Shown: positions 1 through 6,737 of the stretch, piece by piece | Numbering within the stretch: the first letter of the stretch is position 1 | How the letters are laid out: every line of letters begins with the position of its first letter | DNA from: an uncultured Aquimarina sp. | GTDB lineage: Bacteria; Bacteroidota; Bacteroidia; Flavobacteriales; Flavobacteriaceae | DNA: 64,000 bases | Direction: 5' to 3' | NCBI GenBank assembly: GCA_947496355.1 | Contig: CANMCO010000008.1 | Location: forward strand, 186,001 to 250,000 | Notes under the pieces: model-generated | What the model saw: only the letters and a program-made list of their open reading frames with translations | What the model was told of the DNA's origin: nothing | The model's database searches: none | Program-made: the position numbers and the translations under genes

Positions 1-698
1 ATCCCTTCAGTTAGAACACCTCTTTGAAGACGTCCTATTGCAATACGCCCAGTAAATGAAGAGAAATCCAAAGATGTAATCAACATCTGCGGTGTACCTT
101 CTTCAATTTTAGGAGATGGGATATGCTCGATTACCATATCTAACAACGGCTCGATATTATCGGTCTCGTTCTTCCAGTCATCACTCATCCAGTTGTTCTT
201 TGCAGAACCATATACCGTAGGAAAATCCAACTGCCACTCTTCCGCACCTAGCTCAAACATCAAGTCAAATACTTTTTCATGTACCTCATCAGGAGTACAA
301 TTCTCCTTATCAACTTTATTTACAACAACACAAGGTTTTAAACCAAGATCAATTGCTTTTTGAAGTACAAAACGTGTTTGCGGCATTGGACCTTCAAAAG
401 CATCTACAAGAAGTAACACTCCATCTGCCATATTCAATACACGCTCTACTTCTCCTCCAAAATCTGCGTGACCAGGAGTATCGATAATGTTGATTTTGGT
501 TCCTTTGTATATTACAGAAACATTTTTTGAAGTAATTGTGATTCCTCTTTCACGTTCAAGGTCATTATTATCCAAGATTAAATCACCAGTATTTTCATTT
601 TCACGAAATAATTGGCAATGGTACATAATCTTATCTACCAACGTAGTTTTACCATGATCTACGTGTGCAATTATTGCAATGTTCTTTATAGCTGTCAT
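1..698 (-). CDS. typA: Ribosome-associated GTPase TypA/BipA, 5' part (3' end outside window)
   Basis: This is the first 232 codons of a translational GTPase that binds the ribosome and helps 50S assembly and stress adaptation (family knowledge). Reading from the ATG at 698, the protein shows the P-loop AHVDHGKT near residue 11, the switch-I RGITI, the G3 box DTPGHADF and the G4 box NKVD, in the spacing of TypA. The sequence EGPMPQTRFVLQKA and the start of domain II (SFTGRIAIGRLQRG) fit TypA rather than EF-G or LepA. The gene runs off the left edge, so the C-terminal domain is not visible. A perfect -7 box lies 22 nt upstream of the start. Confidence 0.95.
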   Translation of the reverse strand, partial: MTAIKNIAIIAHVDHGKTTLVDKIMYHCQLFRENENTGDLILDNNDLERERGITITSKNVSVIYKGTKINIIDTPGHADFGGEVERVLNMADGVLLLVDAFEGPMPQTRFVLQKAIDLGLKPCVVVNKVDKENCTPDEVHEKVFDLMFELGAEEWQLDFPTVYGSAKNNWMSDDWKNETDNIEPLLDMVIEHIPSPKIEEGTPQMLITSLDFSSFTGRIAIGRLQRGVLTEG

Positions 699-720
699 AA
701 ACGCCTCATTTTTAAGGCTG

Positions 721-728
721 CAAAGGTA
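721..728 (-). promoter_or_regulatory. -7 promoter box of typA
   Basis: Read on the minus strand the bases are TACCTTTG, a perfect match to the Bacteroidota -7 consensus TAnnTTTG. The box ends 22 nt before the typA ATG. The assignment rests on motif and position only. Confidence 0.6.
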
Positions 729-769
729 CGAGTTATTTCGACAGGTTGTATACGAAAACTCAATTATTA

Positions 770-817
770 AATAAGCTTTATAATATGATTGTACACAATC
801 ATATTATAAAACTTATT
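770..817. repeat. Long AT-rich inverted repeat (hairpin) upstream of typA
   Basis: Two 23-nt arms (770-792 and 795-817) are complementary with a single mismatch and a 2-nt loop. The sequence lies after the stop of the 844-1380 gene and before the typA promoter, so on the minus strand it could terminate the upstream gene. It has almost no G+C and no clear T-run, so it is not a standard intrinsic terminator. Confidence 0.6.
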
Positions 818-843
818 CTATTTATACATGTATTGCGTAGAAA

Positions 844-1380
844 TTATTTCCCAAACGCCCATCCCAGTCTAAAACCTACAATTGGTGCAACAAAACTATC
901 ATCATTATCAAATGTATACCCCAAACCAAGTTCTAAACCAAGGTTAAAGCCTGAATTATATGTGCGTTGAAACCCCCACACCGGTCCTACCTGACCAATA
1001 TAATCAACATCAACATCCAAATTTCCGATAATAGGATCTCCGTTGGCAAAAAAAGTAGTAAGTGCGATATAGTTCGCAGAATTACCAGAGGTATTCTTAC
1101 CTTTTCGTGCCCTTCTTTCAAAATTATAATAATGGCGATATGCCCCTTCAAAAGTTAGAAAAATACCATAGTCTTCTTCATTATTAGATTTTACATAAGC
1201 TAATCCGGTTCCCACTCTAAAATCTAAAGTAGCATTCTTACTTACTCCAATTTCGTACTCTAGCCCTGGGGTAAGCAATAAGTTTGCTTTGAACATTTTC
1301 TTTTGTACTTCATTAGTATTGTTTTGTGCAGATAATAATACTGCACTAAATAGGAAAATTGCTGTGATCGTTTTCTTCAT
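844..1380 (-). CDS. Small secreted outer-membrane beta-barrel-like protein
   Basis: A 178-residue protein that starts with a clear signal peptide (MKKTITAIFLFSAVLLSAQ, cleavage probably after SAQ). The mature part alternates polar and aromatic/glycine residues (for example LGLELGLGYTF, GFRLGWAFGK), as expected for a small outer-membrane barrel. I chose the ATG at 1380 because the longer in-frame start at 1446 would put 22 non-signal residues ahead of the signal peptide. No named family is recognised with certainty. The AT-rich hairpin at 770-817 follows the gene. The function is unknown, and a role as a small porin-like or structural barrel is inference. Confidence 0.75.
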   Translation of the reverse strand: MKKTITAIFLFSAVLLSAQNNTNEVQKKMFKANLLLTPGLEYEIGVSKNATLDFRVGTGLAYVKSNNEEDYGIFLTFEGAYRHYYNFERRARKGKNTSGNSANYIALTTFFANGDPIIGNLDVDVDYIGQVGPVWGFQRTYNSGFNLGLELGLGYTFDNDDSFVAPIVGFRLGWAFGK

Positions 1381-1475
1381 TGTTTTGTTTTTTTGTGTGA
1401 ATGATTTGGTAATAATCAAACTTCTTGCCATACTTACTTTTACCAATAATTCTTTACTTCAAATACTAAAAGACT

Positions 1476-1483
1476 TATCTTTG
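1476..1483 (+). promoter_or_regulatory. -7 promoter box of kdsA
   Basis: The bases TATCTTTG match the Bacteroidota -7 consensus perfectly and end 18 nt before the kdsA ATG. The call rests on motif and position. Confidence 0.6.
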
Positions 1484-1501
1484 CTTTTTTAAAAAAATCA
1501 T

Positions 1502-2320
1502 ATGGATCTTTCTAATATCAAAAACCTAAAAAACCTTGATGCTAATAATTTCTTTCTCCTTGCAGGGCCCTGTGCAATAGAAAGTGAAGAAATGGCTTTA
1601 CGAATTGCAGAAAAAGTGGTTGATATCACTTCTAAGCTAAAAATACCATATGTTTTTAAAGGATCTTTCAAAAAAGCTAATCGCAGTCGTATCGATAGTT
1701 TTACCGGGATTGGAAATGAAAAAGCGTTAAAAATTCTGCGAAAAGTTGGAGAAACTTTTGAAATTCCTACGGTTACAGATATTCATGAAAACGACGATGC
1801 AGCAATGGCTGCAGAATATGTAGATATTTTACAAATTCCAGCGTTTCTGGTACGTCAAACAGATCTTGTAGTCGCAGCTGCAAAAACGGGTAAAACGGTA
1901 AACCTTAAGAAAGGACAATTTATGAGTCCTGAAGCAATGCAACATGCCGTAAAAAAAGTAAAGGATAGCGGCAATGATAATGCAATGATTACCGATAGAG
2001 GAACTATGTTTGGTTACCAGGATATGATTGTTGATTTTAGAGGAATCCCTACCATGAAACAATACGGAACCACAGTTCTAGATGTTACACACTCTCTACA
2101 ACAACCCAATCAATCTAGTGGTGTTACGGGTGGTAGACCTGATATGATTGAAACCATTGCACGCGCAGGAATAGTTACTGGAGTTGATGGGCTCTTTATG
2201 GAAACTCATTTTGATCCAGCTAATGCTAAAAGTGATGGAGCAAATATGTTGCACCTTGATCATTTGGAAAAACTATTGAGTAATTTGGTCGCTATCAGAC
2301 AAACGGTTAATCAGTTATAA
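1502..2320 (+). CDS. kdsA: 3-deoxy-8-phosphooctulonate synthase (KDO-8-P synthase)
   Basis: This 272-residue cytosolic enzyme condenses phosphoenolpyruvate with arabinose 5-phosphate to give KDO-8-phosphate, a precursor of the lipopolysaccharide inner core. The sequence carries the family motifs LAGPCAIES (residues about 21-29), KGSFKKANRSR, the GFxGxG-like TGIGNEKAL, DVTHSLQQP and the C-terminal METHFDPANAKSDG. Length is normal for the family. The gene is monocistronic, with its own -7 box, and its last 14 bp overlap the 3' end of the convergent DUF1801 gene. No metal-binding Cys of the class II type is evident at the usual N-terminal position (an Asn, KKAN, is there), which suggests the metal-independent class. 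Confidence 0.95.
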   Translation: MDLSNIKNLKNLDANNFFLLAGPCAIESEEMALRIAEKVVDITSKLKIPYVFKGSFKKANRSRIDSFTGIGNEKALKILRKVGETFEIPTVTDIHENDDAAMAAEYVDILQIPAFLVRQTDLVVAAAKTGKTVNLKKGQFMSPEAMQHAVKKVKDSGNDNAMITDRGTMFGYQDMIVDFRGIPTMKQYGTTVLDVTHSLQQPNQSSGVTGGRPDMIETIARAGIVTGVDGLFMETHFDPANAKSDGANMLHLDHLEKLLSNLVAIRQTVNQL

Positions 2321-2669
2321 ATTTTTCGTTTCTAAAAGTATAGGCTTGTTCTAGAATTTCGATAAGCACCTGATCATCGATATCTTCCTGAACCCTATAG
2401 CGAAGAGATTTTACATACTTTCTTGTATCTGATTCTAATTTCTCGACATGTTTCGAGAAATATTGCGCACCCCAAAAACCAACATCTACATATCCTTTCG
2501 TTACATTTAGGTAACAAATAGGGCTTTTACCCACATAATAAAAAGGAACTTTCCATTTAAATAACAACTCTGTTTCTGGTACTGTTGTTTCAATTATTAC
2601 TTGCAAGTGTAGTAGAATTGTTTTGAACGGTTCGGGTTGTTTTAAGATGTATTCTTCTGCTGGATTCAT
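2307..2669 (-). CDS. DUF1801 (YdhG-like) family protein
   Basis: A 120-residue cytosolic protein of the DUF1801/YdhG family. These are small alpha/beta proteins with a frataxin-like fold and no assigned reaction. Recognisable parts are the N-terminal EEYILKQPEPFKTILLHL helix, the TELLFKWKVPFYYVGK strand and the C-terminal RYRVQEDID-type tail common to this branch. It is convergent with kdsA and the two coding ends overlap by 14 bp, an arrangement that leaves no room for a terminator between them. A second DUF1801 protein lies at 37438-37857 but is not closely similar. The family is clear and the function unknown. Confidence 0.8.
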   Translation of the reverse strand: MNPAEEYILKQPEPFKTILLHLQVIIETTVPETELLFKWKVPFYYVGKSPICYLNVTKGYVDVGFWGAQYFSKHVEKLESDTRKYVKSLRYRVQEDIDDQVLIEILEQAYTFRNEKFITD

Positions 2670-2735
2670 ATTTCAAAAATAAAACTTTGTTTTACTATTT
2701 AAAAAATGATTTGCACAATTGAATATTTTATTTTT

Positions 2736-2752
2736 ACTTTGCATTTCAAAGT
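2736..2752. promoter_or_regulatory. Palindromic operator-like site upstream of the membrane-protein/regulator pair
   Basis: The 17 bp read ACTTTGCATTTCAAAGT, an ACTTTG/CAAAGT inverted repeat. It lies 9 bp before the ATG at 2762 and is followed by ACTTTTAA. A near-identical copy with the same flanks occurs at 3690-3706. The TTTG inside it also resembles a -7 box. I infer a binding site for the winged-helix protein encoded between the two copies. Confidence 0.65.
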
Positions 2753-2761
2753 ACTTTTAAA

Positions 2762-3367
2762 ATGAGCACAGAAGAATATTTAAAAGATATTACCGAGATC
2801 AAGGATATGATGAACAAATCATCACGCTTTTTCTCGCTTAGCGGATTATCGGGTATCATGGCTGGGATCTATGCCCTTATAGGAGGAGCGGTCGCCTACT
2901 ATCTGGTTAGTATTAGCGGTAGGGACTACCTCATCCTTGATGGTAAAATATTTAATTACATTTTACTTGATCTGGTCGCTGTTGCGGTACTAAGTGTAGT
3001 TACTGCAATCCTTTTAAGCACACGAAAAGCTAAAAAAAATAATGAAACACTATGGAACGGAGCTTCAAGAAGGCTACTTACTGCTTTTTTGATTCCATTA
3101 ATAACCGGGGGGATTTATATAGTCATAAAGATTTTTAGCAATCATTACGGTCTTACCGGTTCATTAATGCTCATTTTTTATGGACTTGCTTTAGTAAATG
3201 CGTCTAAATATACAATTGGTAATGTAAAATATTTGGGATATATAGAAATTGTATTAGGTTTGATCTGCGCTGTATATCCTGGGTATGGGTTTTGGTTCTG
3301 GGTACTTGGATTTGGAGTGATGCATATTATATATGGAAGCCTAATTTACCTTAAGCACGATAGGTAA
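2762..3367 (+). CDS. Multi-pass inner-membrane protein of unknown function, partner of a winged-helix regulator
   Basis: A 201-residue integral membrane protein with about six hydrophobic segments (for example residues 25-50, 65-87, 105-125, 135-150, 157-172 and 176-196) behind a short acidic cytoplasmic N-terminus. I do not recognise a catalytic motif. It lies 9 bp upstream of the winged-helix regulator gene and must be co-transcribed with it. The ACTTTG-N5-CAAAGT palindrome directly precedes it. The arrangement suggests a membrane sensor or anti-regulator that works with the DNA-binding protein to control the CreD cassette downstream, but this is inference from position only. Confidence 0.7.
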   Translation: MSTEEYLKDITEIKDMMNKSSRFFSLSGLSGIMAGIYALIGGAVAYYLVSISGRDYLILDGKIFNYILLDLVAVAVLSVVTAILLSTRKAKKNNETLWNGASRRLLTAFLIPLITGGIYIVIKIFSNHYGLTGSLMLIFYGLALVNASKYTIGNVKYLGYIEIVLGLICAVYPGYGFWFWVLGFGVMHIIYGSLIYLKHDR

Positions 3368-3376
3368 TAACAAAAC

Positions 3377-3670
3377 ATGGGAAGTATAATTAACAACATA
3401 AACAAAGCTTTTGATCATCGTATCAGATTAGGAATTATGTCGATTCTGATGGTAAATGAATTTGCCGATTTTAAAATGCTTAAAGAACTTCTTGGTGCCA
3501 CTGATGGTAATTTGGCCAGCCACACTAAAGCCCTGGAAAAGGAAGAATACATCATCGTTGAAAAATCATTTATTGGTCGAAAGCCAAATACAAAATATAG
3601 TACCACAAAAAAAGGCCGAGAAGCTTTCAAAAAACACGTAGAAGCTATTGAGAAGTTATTAAAACAATAA
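3377..3670 (+). CDS. Winged-helix DNA-binding transcriptional regulator (MarR/PadR-like)
   Basis: A 97-residue protein made of a single winged-helix domain. The N-terminal helix AFDHRIRLGIMSIL, the recognition-helix region LGATDGNLASHTKALEKEEYI and the wing SFIGRKPNTKYSTTKKGREAF are typical of the short helix-turn-helix proteins that sit next to creD-like genes in Bacteroidota. It follows the membrane protein by 9 bp, and the operon with creD starts 54 bp downstream. Two matching 17-bp palindromes lie before the upstream gene and before the 3725 gene, so autoregulation plus control of the downstream operon is likely. The ligand or signal is unknown. Confidence 0.85.
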   Translation: MGSIINNINKAFDHRIRLGIMSILMVNEFADFKMLKELLGATDGNLASHTKALEKEEYIIVEKSFIGRKPNTKYSTTKKGREAFKKHVEAIEKLLKQ

Positions 3671-3689
3671 CTATTTTTTTAATCTATTT

Positions 3690-3706
3690 ACTTTGAATTT
3701 CAAAGT
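3690..3706. promoter_or_regulatory. Second palindromic operator-like site, upstream of the CreD operon
   Basis: The 17 bp read ACTTTGAATTTCAAAGT, differing in one base from the copy at 2736-2752 and sharing its flanks (TTTA before, ACTTTTAA after). It sits 18 bp before the ATG at 3725. The conserved block of about 28 bp is much longer than expected by chance and points to one shared regulator. Confidence 0.7.
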
Positions 3707-3724
3707 ACTTTTAACAAGAGTAAC

Positions 3725-4039
3725 ATGAAAATTTTACAATCCATTAATAAGAAGGCGCTCATTGTAGCGACGATAAGTTTTCTGCTAGGTACCATTCTCT
3801 TATTACTATTCTTGGTTTCGGGCCTAGATGTAATAGTAGATATAGGCCTTTTTTATGTTTTTATCGCCTTTGTTTTTAACACTATTACCTTTATAGGATT
3901 AATTACAAACGCCATAATAAACTATCAATACTATCAAGAGAACCTACGCACTATTCTCGTCTTTTTACTCAATATCCCTATAACGATTGGATATATATCA
4001 TTAGTAATCAGTAACCCTTTGCAACACGCACTAACATAA
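3725..4039 (+). CDS. Small inner-membrane protein in the CreD operon
   Basis: A 104-residue protein with three to four hydrophobic helices (about residues 14-34, 39-63 and 77-98) and almost no soluble part. No family is recognised. Its stop codon shares a base with the start of the next gene (TAATG at 4037-4041), so translation is probably coupled. It is the first gene behind the second palindromic site, so it heads the CreD operon. The role is unknown; co-expression with two other membrane proteins suggests an envelope-associated function. Confidence 0.7.
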   Translation: MKILQSINKKALIVATISFLLGTILLLLFLVSGLDVIVDIGLFYVFIAFVFNTITFIGLITNAIINYQYYQENLRTILVFLLNIPITIGYISLVISNPLQHALT

Positions 4040-4683
4040 TGGAGATAGTACATAAACAATTACCCTTCATCAAAGGTTTTACAACAGCTGTGGCATTCAG
4101 TCTACTATTATTGCTAATTAGAATAATGAAAACAGACTCTACATATTATTTATTCTTAGTTTGGAATCTGTTTTTAGCCTGTCTACCTTACGCAATTGCA
4201 CTTATATTAAGTTTACGAAAAACTAACCATTTAGTTTTTTGGTTAGCCTTTATTGTGTGGTTGGTTTTTCTACCCAATTCACCTTATATCTTAACCGATT
4301 TACAACATATAAGACTAAGTACATTACAATCTGTATGGTTCGATGTATTACTCATCTTGTCCTTTGCAATTAATGGTTTAATTATAGGTTTTGCTTCGCT
4401 CTGGATCATGCAAAAATTGCTAAGAGACAGATTTTCTAAAGGAATCACCAATTTTTTTATCAATATCATCCTATTACTATGTGGGTTTGGAATCTATCTG
4501 GGAAGAGTTTTACGTTGGAATAGTTGGGACATCCTTCAAAACCCGATGGGAATACTATCTGATATATTTAAAAGAGTTTTATTTCCCATTGAACACATCA
4601 ACACCTGGTCATTTACAATAGGCTTTGGTGGTTTTTTAATTATCACGTATCGATTGATCCAACAGTACCAAAAAAGAAACTAA
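4039..4683 (+). CDS. DUF1361 family membrane protein
   Basis: A 214-residue integral membrane protein matching the DUF1361 pattern: several hydrophobic helices with the conserved stretch FLPNSPYILTDLQHI (about residues 77-91) and LGRVLRWNSWDI (about 155-166). The family has no assigned reaction. Its start overlaps the stop of the preceding gene by one base, and creD follows 33 bp later, so the three genes form one unit. It is predicted to sit in the inner membrane. Confidence 0.8.
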   Translation: MEIVHKQLPFIKGFTTAVAFSLLLLLIRIMKTDSTYYLFLVWNLFLACLPYAIALILSLRKTNHLVFWLAFIVWLVFLPNSPYILTDLQHIRLSTLQSVWFDVLLILSFAINGLIIGFASLWIMQKLLRDRFSKGITNFFINIILLLCGFGIYLGRVLRWNSWDILQNPMGILSDIFKRVLFPIEHINTWSFTIGFGGFLIITYRLIQQYQKRN

Positions 4684-4716
4684 TTAAAGTAAGAAACATT
4701 AATAAATTTTAAAACT

Positions 4717-6072
4717 ATGGAAACACCAAAACAAAAAAAGTCCTTTGGGCAATGGCTCAAAACTTCAATAACAGTACGTATGCTTATGGTAGGGATATTA
4801 ATTTTAGTATTACTCATACCCTTATCCTACATCAAAAACTTGATTCAGGAACGAGCCTATAGACAAGAGGAGGTGGTAAAAGAAATAAACCAAAAATGGG
4901 GAAATGAAGTATTGCTATATGGACCTGTACTCAAAATTCCCTATCAAACACATATGATCAAAAAAAGTTGGGACGATAAGACCAAATCTTATTTTGAAGA
5001 GGACATTATAACCATAAAAGATGCTTTCTTTTTTCCAAATACATTAGATATCAAATCCAATATTGAATCAGAAACATTGGGGAGAAGCATTTATGAATCT
5101 GTGGTGTACACTGCAGATATGAAAATAAAAGGCTCTTTTATTACTCCAAACTTTGATTTAAAAGACATTGCAGAGAAAGATATTTTATGGAATAAAGCAA
5201 CCGTAATTATTAATTCTACAAATCTAAAAGGGATAAAAAGCAACCTAGAATTACAAATAGGAAAAGAAAGTTACCCATTGCGATCTCGTTATACCCAAAA
5301 CTCTCATACCAATACACTAGAGACTAAATTTTTAAATGAAAACTCGTTACCCAAGGAAAACGAAATTGACTTTAGCTTAGACTTAATTATTAATGGTAGT
5401 GAACAACTTCGTTTTATTCCGGTAGGTAGAGAAACGAATGTATCCATGACTTCAAATTGGGCCTCACCTAGTTTCAATGGTAATTATTTACCAAACACAA
5501 AGACTAAACAAATTACTAAAGATGGTTTTAAAGCCAATTGGAAAGTATTACAAATCAACAGAGAATTTGAACAAGAGTTCTTTGGGGAGCTACCTTTCAT
5601 AGATTCATCGGCATTTGGAGTCAAACTATTAATTCCCGTAGATGAATATCAAAAAAGTGAACGTGCCAGTAAATACGGATATCTTGTTATCGCACTTACA
5701 TTTTTAGTGTTCTTTTTAATACAAACCATTAGTAAAATTGATATTCACCCCTTTCAATACTTGATGATAGGGCTAGCACTTACAATGTTTTATACTTTGC
5801 TTATTTCTATATCAGAACATTCGAGTTTTTTACAGGCTTATCTGGTAGCGGGCATAGCAGTAGTTACACTAATTTCTATGTATTCGAAAGCTATTCTAAA
5901 AAGCTTTAAATTTATGGGGTTTGTAGCTACTTCTTTAGCCGCACTATACACATTTATTTTCGTGATCATCCAATTAGAAAACTACGCTTTGCTTGTTGGA
6001 AGTATAGGGCTATTTTTAATTCTTGGTACAATCATGATGATATCGCGCAGGATTGACTGGAAGAATGATTAA
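4717..6072 (+). CDS. creD: Inner-membrane protein CreD family
   Basis: A 451-residue member of the CreD/CbrC-like family, inner-membrane proteins linked in Proteobacteria to envelope integrity, beta-lactam response and colicin tolerance. One N-terminal membrane helix (about residues 19-42) is followed by a periplasmic region of about 280 residues, starting with the family motif RAYRQEEVVKEINQKWGNEVLLYGPVLKIPY, and then a cluster of about six C-terminal helices from residue 325 onward. Length is normal for the family. It is the last gene of the 3725-6072 operon and is followed by an intrinsic terminator. Local control by the winged-helix protein at 3377 is inferred, since no CreBC two-component pair is present. 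Confidence 0.88.
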   Translation: METPKQKKSFGQWLKTSITVRMLMVGILILVLLIPLSYIKNLIQERAYRQEEVVKEINQKWGNEVLLYGPVLKIPYQTHMIKKSWDDKTKSYFEEDIITIKDAFFFPNTLDIKSNIESETLGRSIYESVVYTADMKIKGSFITPNFDLKDIAEKDILWNKATVIINSTNLKGIKSNLELQIGKESYPLRSRYTQNSHTNTLETKFLNENSLPKENEIDFSLDLIINGSEQLRFIPVGRETNVSMTSNWASPSFNGNYLPNTKTKQITKDGFKANWKVLQINREFEQEFFGELPFIDSSAFGVKLLIPVDEYQKSERASKYGYLVIALTFLVFFLIQTISKIDIHPFQYLMIGLALTMFYTLLISISEHSSFLQAYLVAGIAVVTLISMYSKAILKSFKFMGFVATSLAALYTFIFVIIQLENYALLVGSIGLFLILGTIMMISRRIDWKND

Positions 6073-6090
6073 TAGTATATTTGACTAGTA

Positions 6091-6132
6091 AAAAAAGCCA
6101 TGCTTCATATTTTTGAAGTCTGGCTTTTTTAT
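6091..6132 (+). terminator. Intrinsic terminator of the CreD operon
   Basis: AAAAAGCCA pairs with TGGCTTTTTT around an inner TTCA/TGAA stem, followed by a T-rich tract. It lies 19 bp after the creD stop. Confidence 0.75.
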
Positions 6133-6161
6133 CTACTTTTAGCTTCATAAAAGAAGAAACC

Positions 6162-6659
6162 ATGAGAAGAACTATTAATATTCTTACCATAGCATGTGCT
6201 ACCCTAAGTTTATTTTCTTGTAAAACGGACTCTAAAAACAATCAAAATCTTGTTAAAGAAGTAACTTTTACTAAAGAAGGTGAACTTTCTTTATTTAATC
6301 TAAAAGATTCTATTCCCAGTCAAATAACCAAATTAGATATTGAAATTGCTGATGACGATTATCAAATTCAGACTGGTTTGATGTATCGTGAATCCATGAA
6401 AGCGAACCAAGGAATGCTATTTATATTTCCAACGGAAGAAACGCATTCATTTTATATGAAAAACACAGAGTTCCCTCTGGACATTATTTTCATAAACTCT
6501 AAAAACAAAGTGGTAAGTATTCAAAAAAATGCACAACCGCTTGATGAACGTTCATTACCTTCTGAAGGCCCTGCACAATATGTTTTAGAAGTAAATGCTC
6601 AGTTAACAGATCAATGGAATCTTAAAGCAGGTGATTCTGTTTCTTTTACTAAAATGTAA
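6162..6659 (+). CDS. DUF192 family lipoprotein
   Basis: A 165-residue exported protein with a lipobox-like signal (LSLFSC near residue 20), so it is probably a lipoprotein. The DUF192 domain covers residues about 45-160 and shows the family hallmarks QTGLMYRESMKANQGMLFIFP, the HSFYMKNTEFPLDIIFI stretch and a C-terminal VLEVNAQLTDQWNLKAGD. DUF192 proteins are small beta-barrel domains of unknown activity that are widespread in envelope fractions. The gene is monocistronic between two terminators. Confidence 0.85.
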   Translation: MRRTINILTIACATLSLFSCKTDSKNNQNLVKEVTFTKEGELSLFNLKDSIPSQITKLDIEIADDDYQIQTGLMYRESMKANQGMLFIFPTEETHSFYMKNTEFPLDIIFINSKNKVVSIQKNAQPLDERSLPSEGPAQYVLEVNAQLTDQWNLKAGDSVSFTKM

Positions 6660-6681
6660 TACAATTGACCTCATTATAAAT

Positions 6682-6716
6682 AAAAAATCCATCGCAAAAT
6701 GCGACGGATTTTTTTA
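6682..6716. terminator. Bidirectional intrinsic terminator between DUF192 gene and secDF
   Basis: The stem AAAAATCC-ATCGCA / TGCGA-GGATTTTT has A- and T-tracts on both sides, so it can serve the plus-strand DUF192 gene and the minus-strand secDF gene, which end on either side. Confidence 0.8.
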
Positions 6717-6737
6717 TGGTAATAAAGAAAGAACAAT

